NCBI GenBank assembly: GCA_017443885.1
Contig: JAFSXW010000058.1
Location: forward strand, 1-10,826
Source of the DNA: Clostridia bacterium
GTDB lineage: Bacteria; Bacillota; Clostridia; Christensenellales; UBA1242
Reading direction: 5' to 3'
Length of the DNA stretch: 10,826 bases
The translations under genes were made by a program, and so were the position numbers. This document shows, piece after piece, positions 5,234 through 10,826 of the stretch. The notes under the pieces are model-generated. The model did not search any database and had not been told where the DNA came from. It saw nothing but the letters and a program-made list of their open reading frames with translations. Positions within the stretch are counted from its first letter, which is position 1. Each line of letters starts with the position of its first letter.

Positions 5234-5261
5234 ATTATAATAAATCTTTAAGTTTTATCAA
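5234..5261 (-). promoter_or_regulatory. Promoter of the superoxide reductase gene
   Basis: On the minus strand TTGATA (5256-5261), 16 bp, TATAAT (5234-5239). Both boxes are near-consensus. The -10 lies in a 10-bp palindrome, TATTATAATA (5233-5242), that a repressor could use. The predicted start near 5227 falls in the AAGGGGG ribosome binding site, implying a leader of about 12 nt. Confidence 0.65.
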
Positions 5262-5262
5262 A

Positions 5263-5883
5263 TTATTTTTTCTTTTCGCTTAATTTTTTAAAATAATCTT
5301 TTCGTAAATTCTCCATTTCAGTTTTCATTTTTTCTGTGAAAACTTCTAGTTCTTCTTTACTAAGTTTTGTTTTAGTTTCATTTTCAACCATAAATGGCTC
5401 GCCAATAATTATTGTGTTTTTTCTAAACACTTTTGGCTTTTTAATAATTATTGCTGGCACAATAGGACATTTTGCCATAGATGCAATTAAAATTGCGCCA
5501 CTATGAACTTCTTTTAGTTCATTCTCATTGCCATCTTTATTTCTTGTGCCTTCTGGAAAAATTGCCAAAACTTTGTTATTTCTTAAAAGTTTAATGCTCG
5601 TTTTAATGGCACTAGCATCTGTTTTTTGTCTGTCAATTTTAATTCCACCATAACTTTTAAGAATTAAGCCCGCAAATTTATTATCAAACAACTCTTTTTT
5701 AGCTAAAAATCTAAGTTTTTTTCTTAAATGAATATCTAAAACCACTGCATCTGCATTAGAATAATGATTGCATACTAAAATATATCCCTGCTTTTTAGGT
5801 AATCGCTTTTTGCCAATAACCTTTGCTGGGAATAAAATTAAGCAAGGAATAAAAGCTAAAATAAAACATATCCAAAAAAACAT
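5263..5883 (-). CDS. plsC: 1-acyl-sn-glycerol-3-phosphate acyltransferase
   Basis: This enzyme converts lysophosphatidic acid to phosphatidic acid at the inner face of the membrane, using acyl-ACP or acyl-CoA. The 206-residue protein has an N-terminal hydrophobic anchor (about 1-20), the catalytic H40-x4-D45 motif in NHYSNAD, block GGIKIDR (79-85), the glycerol-phosphate-binding FPEGTRN (109-115) and a VPA block (142-144). Length and order match short PlsC enzymes. The C-terminus is a charged, probably helical tail rich in Lys and Glu. The start codon overlaps the stop of the flavoprotein gene by one base (TAATG), and AGGAG at 5891-5895 lies inside that gene, so translation is likely coupled. 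It is the last gene of the long minus-strand series. No hairpin terminator is visible between it and the superoxide reductase gene. Confidence 0.93.
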   Translation of the reverse strand: MFFWICFILAFIPCLILFPAKVIGKKRLPKKQGYILVCNHYSNADAVVLDIHLRKKLRFLAKKELFDNKFAGLILKSYGGIKIDRQKTDASAIKTSIKLLRNNKVLAIFPEGTRNKDGNENELKEVHSGAILIASMAKCPIVPAIIIKKPKVFRKNTIIIGEPFMVENETKTKLSKEELEVFTEKMKTEMENLRKDYFKKLSEKKK

Positions 5884-7115
5884 TAGTTCTCTCCTATAAA
5901 AAATTTGGAACTAGCACATGCAACTGCTGTTGAAAACGCTATTTGCAAATTAAAACCACCTGTTAGTGCATCTATATCTAAAAGTTCACCTATTATAAAT
6001 AGCCCAGAAATTAATTTGCTTTGCATATCTTTTGGGCTCACTTCACTTAAATCTACGCCTCCACTTGTAATAACGCTAAACATCACATCTTCAACCCCAC
6101 CATAAGTTAGCGGATAATTTTTAAGCAGAGTGCAAATTTTTTGTCTCGTTTCTTTTGAAAGCTGGTTAATAAGAGTGTCCTTACTAATGTTTAATTTATT
6201 AATAAACATTTCAGCCATTGTTTTTGGAAGCAATGAGCCAATTAAACTAGAAACTCGTTTTGCTCCGTTTTCTTTTATTATGTTATTAATCTTATTTTGC
6301 AAAAATTCAACCGACAAAGCAGGTTTAAAATCTATTTCAATCACTTTCACATCTTCGCGATTTATAAAACTAGAAGCTGTAAGAACTATTGGCCCAGAAA
6401 TGCCAACATGCGTAAATAGCATTTCGCCAATTTCGCTTTCATATATGCATTTTTTATTGTTTTTAGCTCTAATTTTTACATTTTTAAGGCTTAGCCCTTC
6501 AAGCCCTGCCGTTTCGCCATTTAATATTTTTATGCCATTTAACGCAGGCCTTAATTCAGTTATTTTATGCCCTAATTTTTTTGCAAAAACATAACCATCT
6601 CCGGTGGAGCCAGTGGTTTTGTAGCTAAGCCCGCCAGTTGCAAGAACTACGGCATCAAATAATTCTTCATTATTATTTACAACAATTCCTGTTGCTTTAC
6701 CATCTTTAACTAAAACATCTTGCACATTGCAGTTTAAACGAACTTTAACTTTTTGTTGTTTTAACGCAAGAATTAAGGCATCTAAAATTGTTTGGGCTCT
6801 ATCTGATTCTGGAAAAACTCTTTTGCCTCTTTCTATTTTAAGTTTAACACCTAAATCTTCAAAAAATTGCATTGTGCAACTAGAATTAAATTTGTTTTCA
6901 CTGCTAATTAAAAATTTAGCCCCTCTAACCACATTTTTCAAAAATTCTTCGCCGGTTGTGTTGTTGGTTACATTGCATCTGCCTTTGCCAGTAATTAATA
7001 ATTTTTTACCAAGACTAGAATTTTTTTCCAGCAAAACAACATCTTGCCCATTTTTTGCAAGAAAAATAGCACACATAATTCCAGAAGCACCACCGCCAAT
7101 CACTGCAACTTTCAT
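5883..7115 (-). CDS. HI0933/YhiN-BaiN family FAD-dependent oxidoreductase
   Basis: A 410-residue flavoprotein. The N-terminus has the dinucleotide-binding G7-G-G-A-S-G12 fold with acidic E30 at the end of the second strand. The family hallmark GKKLLITGKGRCNVTN (36-51) follows directly. The C-terminus has the second FAD contact in GELLDIDALTGGFNLQIA (376-393). Length is as expected (about 400). Family members include BaiN, described as a bile-acid dehydro-intermediate reductase, and the widespread E. coli YhiN type of unclear function; this copy sits in a housekeeping cluster, so a bile-acid role should not be assumed. A TAGGAAA ribosome binding site overlaps the stop codon of the pseudouridine synthase gene 9 nt upstream. 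The ATG at 7115 starts directly at the FAD fold, as is normal for the family. Confidence 0.9.
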   Translation of the reverse strand: MKVAVIGGGASGIMCAIFLAKNGQDVVLLEKNSSLGKKLLITGKGRCNVTNNTTGEEFLKNVVRGAKFLISSENKFNSSCTMQFFEDLGVKLKIERGKRVFPESDRAQTILDALILALKQQKVKVRLNCNVQDVLVKDGKATGIVVNNNEELFDAVVLATGGLSYKTTGSTGDGYVFAKKLGHKITELRPALNGIKILNGETAGLEGLSLKNVKIRAKNNKKCIYESEIGEMLFTHVGISGPIVLTASSFINREDVKVIEIDFKPALSVEFLQNKINNIIKENGAKRVSSLIGSLLPKTMAEMFINKLNISKDTLINQLSKETRQKICTLLKNYPLTYGGVEDVMFSVITSGGVDLSEVSPKDMQSKLISGLFIIGELLDIDALTGGFNLQIAFSTAVACASSKFFIGEN

Positions 7116-7124
7116 TATTTTTTC

Positions 7125-7829
7125 CTATAAACTTTTAATATAAGCAATTTCTTCACTTGAAAGAAGCCTAAACTTTCCTCTATCCACACCAGAAAGTTTT
7201 AATTCGCCAATTTTTGTTCGTTTTAAAAATATAACTTTAAAACCAACTGCTTCAAGCATTTTTCTAATTTGCCTATTTTTGCCTTCAAATATGGTCATTT
7301 CAAGTTTTGTTATTTTATCTTTTTCTTCAAGCTTTTTTACCCTGCATTTAGCAAGCCTTTGCCCTTCAACCACAACTCCAGCTCTTAAAACTGCAAGTTC
7401 GCTTTCTTTAATAAGGCCTTCAATTTTAACCACATAAGTTTTGCCAACTTCGTGTGATGGGTGTGTTAAACTATATGCTAAATCGCCATCGTCTGTTAAA
7501 AGCAACAAACCTTCACTATCATAATCGAGCCTTCCAACTGGTTTTAAGTTTTTATATTCTTCTGGAAGCAAATCTATAACCGTTTTTCTGCCTCTATCAT
7601 CACTAGTTGATGTGATATACCCCTTTGGCTTATGAAGCATGATATAGGTTAAGTTTTTGTTTGGAACAATTTTCTTTCCCATAACTTCCACTTCATCTTT
7701 ATCTTCAACCGAAAAAGCAAGGCTAGAAACCACCTTGCCATTAACTTTAACACTTCCGTTTAGCACAAGTTCTTCAACTTTTCTTCTTGAACCAAGCCCA
7801 GAACTTGCTAAAAATTTATTAATTCTCAT
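7125..7829 (-). CDS. rluB: rRNA pseudouridine synthase, RluB/RsuA family
   Basis: A 234-residue enzyme that isomerises a uridine in ribosomal RNA to pseudouridine. An S4 RNA-binding domain occupies about residues 1-60 (MRINKFLASSGLGSRRKVEE and VKVNGK are typical). The catalytic domain follows, with HKPKGY (66-71), then the active-site aspartate D102 in GRLDYDSEGLLLLTDDG, and FEGKNRQIRKM near the end. The length and the position near scpAB and the dac gene fit B. subtilis RluB, which modifies 23S rRNA; RsuA (16S) cannot be excluded by sequence alone. AAAGGAT 6 nt upstream supports the start. The stop is TAG. The gene lies 30 nt after the carboxypeptidase gene, with no terminator between. Confidence 0.93.
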   Translation of the reverse strand: MRINKFLASSGLGSRRKVEELVLNGSVKVNGKVVSSLAFSVEDKDEVEVMGKKIVPNKNLTYIMLHKPKGYITSTSDDRGRKTVIDLLPEEYKNLKPVGRLDYDSEGLLLLTDDGDLAYSLTHPSHEVGKTYVVKIEGLIKESELAVLRAGVVVEGQRLAKCRVKKLEEKDKITKLEMTIFEGKNRQIRKMLEAVGFKVIFLKRTKIGELKLSGVDRGKFRLLSSEEIAYIKSL

Positions 7830-7859
7830 AAGTAATCCTTTGTAAGCCTTTAAAAACTT

Positions 7860-9017
7860 TTAAAAACCTTCTATAATTCTTTTTAGTTTTGAAAAATAAT
7901 CATTTGCTTTAACTTCTTCTATAGTATATATTTTTTCACAAAAAATCAAGTCATTTTTAAGATAAATTTCAATTTCGCCCACACTTTCATTCGCTTTTAT
8001 TGGGGCATTTATGGAATTTGGCACATTTTCTATAATGCTAATATTGGTTTTTTCTTCATCTTTAAGAGGAAAATTAAATCCACTATTACTGCACACCAAA
8101 ACGCTTGGTTTTTCTCCATTTAAAACTGAAACATTTCTCGTTTTATACTCGTCTAATAAATTAACCATAGAAAATTCATCAAACGCCTTATTTAACAAGT
8201 TCTCACACTCCTGGAACATTGGGTTACAATTAAGAAGCACGCAAATTACTTCCATACCATTTTTTTGAGCACTTCCAACAAAACACCTTCCAGCTTTTTT
8301 TGTGTAGCCAGTTTTAATGCCAGTTGCATTTTCCATGTTTTTTAGTAGTTTATTTTTATTCTTTATAACAACAGGATAGTTCCCTTTTTCTCTTTCAATT
8401 TTTATAGATTTTGTGCCAACTATTTTTTTAAAAATTTCGTTTTTCATTGCATAAGCAGAAATTTTTGCTAAATCGTAAGCTGTTGTGTAATGATTGTCGT
8501 CATGAAGCCCATTTGGAGTAACTAAATTAGTTGATGTTGCACCAATTTTTTTGCAAAAATCATTGGCTAGTTTTATGAAATTTTCAACTGATTTGCTAGT
8601 GTTTATTGCAAGTGCCACAGCACAATCGTTGCCACTTTGAAGCATTAAACCATATAACAAACTTAGAATTGAAAGATGTTCGCCTTCTTTTAAATATATT
8701 GAACTACCCTCAATGCCAACTGCCTCTTTTGGAATAGCAATAACTTCTTCTAAATTATTTGTGTTTTCTATAACAACAATTGCAGTGATAATTTTTGTTA
8801 AACTTGCCATTGGCAATTTCTCATTTTCATTTTTTGCATATAAAATTCTGCCACTTTCTTTTTCTATTGTGCACATGGCTTTGGCTGTGATTTTATCATT
8901 TTCGTCCACTGCAAACGCACTATCCTTTATGTTATGTGCTGGCATAAAAAACGCAAAAATCAATATTGCAACTAAAAAATATTGGCATAATTTTATAATT
9001 TTACTCATTTTTTGCAT
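7860..9017 (-). CDS. D-alanyl-D-alanine carboxypeptidase (DacB/DacF-like, S11 family)
   Basis: A low-molecular-mass penicillin-binding protein that trims the terminal D-Ala from peptidoglycan stem peptides outside the membrane. Counted from the ATG at 9017 (385 aa), there is a signal peptide with hydrophobic core about 10-25 and likely cleavage after SAFA (residue 36). The three active-site motifs follow: S72-L-T-K75, S128-G-N130 and K235-T-G237. A PBP5-type C-terminal domain follows, and the last residues (FSKLKRIIEGF) look like an amphipathic membrane anchor. Start choice: ATGs at 9032, 9017 and 9008 are possible. The one at 9032 has no ribosome binding site, while 9017 has GGTGG 8 nt upstream, so 9017 is preferred. 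Either way the gene overlaps the end of ytfJ (by 17 or 32 nt). In sporulating relatives such genes act in spore cortex formation. Confidence 0.93.
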   Translation of the reverse strand: MQKMSKIIKLCQYFLVAILIFAFFMPAHNIKDSAFAVDENDKITAKAMCTIEKESGRILYAKNENEKLPMASLTKIITAIVVIENTNNLEEVIAIPKEAVGIEGSSIYLKEGEHLSILSLLYGLMLQSGNDCAVALAINTSKSVENFIKLANDFCKKIGATSTNLVTPNGLHDDNHYTTAYDLAKISAYAMKNEIFKKIVGTKSIKIEREKGNYPVVIKNKNKLLKNMENATGIKTGYTKKAGRCFVGSAQKNGMEVICVLLNCNPMFQECENLLNKAFDEFSMVNLLDEYKTRNVSVLNGEKPSVLVCSNSGFNFPLKDEEKTNISIIENVPNSINAPIKANESVGEIEIYLKNDLIFCEKIYTIEEVKANDYFSKLKRIIEGF

Positions 9018-9399
9018 TTTTTGAACCACCATTTTTATATTGAAATTTTTTAATCAAGTCTGGCAATGTTTCTAATATTTTATCTAAGCCACTTCGCTCA
9101 GTTGCTTTAATAAACGAAACACTTTGGTTCACAATAACTAAAAAACCAACTGGAGTTAAGGTTACTCCACTAGAGCCACCACCTGCAAATGGCATTTTAT
9201 TTTTTCTATATTTTTTATTATTAAAAAGTTCTGATCCTCCAGCCACAAACCCCATACTAATTTTGCTAACAGGCAAAATAACTAGCCCTTTATCGTTTGC
9301 GATGGGGTCTCCTAGAATTGTGCTTGTGTCTACTATCGTTTTTAGTTTTGTGATTGTGCTTGCCATAATTTCTTCAATTGGGTTTTCATTTTTTTCCAT
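9001..9399 (-). CDS. ytfJ: GerW/YtfJ family protein
   Basis: A 132-residue protein of the Spore_YtfJ (GerW) family. Marks are NPIEEIM (6-12), the VDTSTILGDPI block (23-33), GLVILPVSKISMGFVAGGSE (38-57) and the glycine-rich PFAGGGSSGV (70-79) followed by TPVGFLVI. In Bacillus GerW is a spore protein needed for L-alanine germination, but the family is also common in non-sporulating bacteria, where its role is unknown. The C-terminal 20 residues are basic and Asn-rich and overlap the carboxypeptidase start. The gene begins on the base immediately after the ytfI stop codon; AAAGGAG (9408-9414) lies inside the end of ytfI. The ytfI-ytfJ pairing is the same as in Bacillus, which strengthens both calls. 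Confidence 0.9.
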   Translation of the reverse strand: MEKNENPIEEIMASTITKLKTIVDTSTILGDPIANDKGLVILPVSKISMGFVAGGSELFNNKKYRKNKMPFAGGGSSGVTLTPVGFLVIVNQSVSFIKATERSGLDKILETLPDLIKKFQYKNGGSKNAKNE

Positions 9400-9960
9400 T
9401 TATTTTGCTCCTTTAAATTTTATTTTATATTTTTTCTTTGCTTCAAAATAACTTATAATTATATTTAAAATATTAATTTTAAAACTAACCACTATTGTTG
9501 TCTCTAATGAATTTTCATTAAAAGTTGGCACAAAAGACTCGGTGATTCTTGCCATTGGGTTAGCGCTTAAAACATAACCAGAAATTATTGATGAAAGCAC
9601 ATAAATAGTTCCAGTTGTGTTTGCTGTTGCCTCTGCATTTGTGCTTATGCCAAAGTTGTAAAACATTTTTAGTTTATCAACCTCCACATGACAAACAACT
9701 TGTTTTGCAAAAAGATTCATCAAATGTGGGTGTTTTATATCATCTTTTGGAAGATTATTAATTTGATTTTCTACAATAAAACCATTTTTTAAATTAAAAG
9801 AAATTCTACCAATCAGCAAGCGAATGAACATTACTTTTATTGAATAAACACACACCATGCTTATTAAATTTAAATGGCCTAAAAACCTAAGCCTAAACGG
9901 GAAAATTAAAATTAGCAGAAAAAATAAGAGTATTATAAAAATTAACACTATAATTTTCAT
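9400..9960 (-). CDS. ytfI: DUF2953 (YtfI-like) protein
   Basis: A 186-residue protein with one strong N-terminal hydrophobic segment (3-20), then a mostly beta-type and hydrophobic domain. The recognisable family part is FYNFGISTNAEATANTTGTI (100-119) followed by a hydrophobic stretch (about 119-131) and PTFNENSLETTIVVSFKIN (145-163), the pattern of DUF2953 proteins (GTGDA..TA..G.., then PdFne). The function is unknown; the domain probably sits at the membrane. It directly precedes ytfJ with no gap, the order found in Bacillus. The ATG at 9960 has only a weak AAGAG-like site. The 52-nt gap back to scpB (9961-10012) has no clear terminator or promoter. Confidence 0.78.
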   Translation of the reverse strand: MKIIVLIFIILLFFLLILIFPFRLRFLGHLNLISMVCVYSIKVMFIRLLIGRISFNLKNGFIVENQINNLPKDDIKHPHLMNLFAKQVVCHVEVDKLKMFYNFGISTNAEATANTTGTIYVLSSIISGYVLSANPMARITESFVPTFNENSLETTIVVSFKINILNIIISYFEAKKKYKIKFKGAK

Positions 9961-10012
9961 ACTCTTATTTTTTGCACAAAAAACTTTTTAATGCATACAT
10001 TTAATATTAATT

Positions 10013-10747
10013 CTATACTATTTCATCATCTTCGCTATTATTAATATCACCAAGCAAAGAATCTTCTTTTATAATATCATTAAAGGCAGATTTTTCTTGC
10101 CTTTTATTTGGTTTTATATCTAGCAGTGTGTCTTCTGTTTTATTTTCTGCACTAGCTTTTTCATCACGAATAATCTTATCTGTTGGAACATCATATTCGT
10201 TATATAAGCTGTCACTATTTGCCTTAACTATTTTTATGCGTTCTAATAATTCATTATAATCTGGCAATTCTTCAATAGAAGATATATTAAATCGCTTTAA
10301 AAATTCATCTGTTGTGCCAAATAAAACTGGCCTTCCCACAACATCTTTTCTGCCAACAACTTCAATTAAATTATGATCCATTAATATGCTTATTGCATAA
10401 TCGCACCCAACCCCTCTAATTTCTTCAATTTCAAGCCTTGTGATTGGTTGTTTGTATGCAATGATTGCAATTGTTTCAAGAGTGGCTTTTGTTAAATTGC
10501 GCTCTCTTATTGGGTTTAAAACAGAACTAACGGCTTCGGCATATTTAGAATTTGAAGCAAGTTGCAATTTGCCATTAAACTCTAAAAAACAAAGTGCACT
10601 ATTTTCTGTGTATTTCTCTTTAAGTGCTTTAACGGCTTTTTTAAGTTCTTTTTCTGTGATATTAAGTTTACTAGCAATATCGGCTTCTAGCACGGGCTCG
10701 CCTGCCACAAACAATATACTTTCTATTATTTCATTCAAGTTTTCCAT
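10013..10747 (-). CDS. scpB: Segregation and condensation protein B
   Basis: ScpB is the winged-helix dimer that binds the kleisin ScpA in the Smc-ScpAB condensin complex, which organises and segregates the chromosome. Of 244 residues, 1-165 are the conserved core: IESILFVAGEPV (8-19), the first winged helix, then TLETIAIIAYKQPITRLEIE (89-108), RGVGCDYAISIL (111-122) and GRKDVVGRPVLFGTTDEFL (132-150). After about 175 there is a charged, probably disordered tail that makes the protein some 45-50 residues longer than B. subtilis ScpB (about 197). The ATG at 10747 is 4 nt after the scpA stop codon and has only a weak purine-rich site, so it is probably translated by coupling to scpA. The stop is TAG. 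Confidence 0.96.
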   Translation of the reverse strand: MENLNEIIESILFVAGEPVLEADIASKLNITEKELKKAVKALKEKYTENSALCFLEFNGKLQLASNSKYAEAVSSVLNPIRERNLTKATLETIAIIAYKQPITRLEIEEIRGVGCDYAISILMDHNLIEVVGRKDVVGRPVLFGTTDEFLKRFNISSIEELPDYNELLERIKIVKANSDSLYNEYDVPTDKIIRDEKASAENKTEDTLLDIKPNKRQEKSAFNDIIKEDSLLGDINNSEDDEIV

Positions 10748-10751
10748 ATTT

Positions 10752-10826
10752 CTAATCTTCTTTTTTATTAATTTCTATATCAGCAAAATTTTCACTTTGC
10801 GAAACTTTAATAAACTGACCTTTAAG
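10752..10826 (-). CDS. scpA: Segregation and condensation protein A, last 24 residues
   Basis: Reading the minus strand from the window edge gives 24 codons and a TAG stop at 10752-10754. The residues LKGQFIKVSQ then ENFADIEI match the usual ScpA C-terminal winged helix (pattern: LELIK..xI.v.Q...FgDI.i), the part of the kleisin that contacts the Smc head. The position 4 nt upstream of scpB is the standard scpA-scpB order. Everything else of the gene lies outside the window. Confidence 0.85.
   Translation of the reverse strand, partial: LKGQFIKVSQSENFADIEINKKED

Noticed and set aside
6130..6594. Plus-strand frame of 154 codons, with a further one at 6727-7143
   Set aside because: Both lie entirely opposite the flavoprotein gene, whose motifs are unmistakable; the composition is typical of antisense shadows in AT-rich DNA.
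5883..7115. Bile-acid metabolism (BaiN) as the role of the flavoprotein
   Set aside because: No other bile-acid-inducible genes are present; the gene sits in a growth/envelope cluster and the family is broad, so only the family-level call is kept.

Overview
The window is AT-rich with short intergenic gaps, canonical AGGAG-type ribosome binding sites and intrinsic terminators. It looks like a low-GC Bacillota (Firmicutes) chromosome, most likely from the Clostridia. The strongest argument for this is the minus-strand cluster on the right (scpA-scpB-ytfI-ytfJ/gerW-dac-rluB), which matches gene neighbourhoods known from Bacillus and clostridia. A desulfoferrodoxin-type superoxide reductase suggests an anaerobe. 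The standard code fits: tryptophan is TGG and every gene is open full length. Species cannot be named from the sequence.

Layout, left to right. Positions 1-1910 (minus) hold the N-terminal part of a GNAT acetyltransferase cut by the window edge, directly downstream of a YkpA/YbiT-type ABC-F ATPase with its own promoter. Positions 2033-2797 (plus) encode a TspO/MBR membrane protein with an unusual, roughly 97-residue hydrophilic N-terminal extension, closed by a clear terminator. Positions 2893-3155 hold tRNA-Gly(CCC), tRNA-Thr(CGT), and then a second element of exactly tRNA length. That element repeats the last 34 nt of tRNA-Thr, has an acceptor-like 5' end, but lacks D and anticodon arms. 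Positions 3242-4392 encode a MazG-like NTP pyrophosphohydrolase and a short-chain dehydrogenase, with an intrinsic terminator squeezed between them. Positions 4421-4740 form a small transcription unit: an excellent extended -10 promoter, a 72-residue basic orphan protein and a strong terminator. It converges on the superoxide reductase gene (4841-5215, minus), which has its own promoter and terminator.

Positions 5263-10826 (minus) form one long, tightly packed gene series read right to left: scpA (3' end only), scpB, ytfI-like DUF2953, ytfJ/gerW, a D-alanyl-D-alanine carboxypeptidase, an RluB/RsuA pseudouridine synthase, a HI0933/BaiN-type flavoprotein and a PlsC-type acyltransferase. Most junctions overlap or are under 60 nt, so co-transcription is likely. 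The operon joins chromosome segregation, cell-wall trimming, rRNA modification and phospholipid synthesis, a typical growth and envelope housekeeping set. The spmA/spmB genes that sit between dacB and rluB in Bacillus are absent here.

There is no gene-free stretch longer than 300 bases. The biggest gaps (1911-2032, 3051-3241, 4702-4840) hold the promoters, the tRNA-like element and the terminators listed below. The only part that looks out of the ordinary is the tRNA-Thr region. I see no convincing new multi-gene defence or mobile system.
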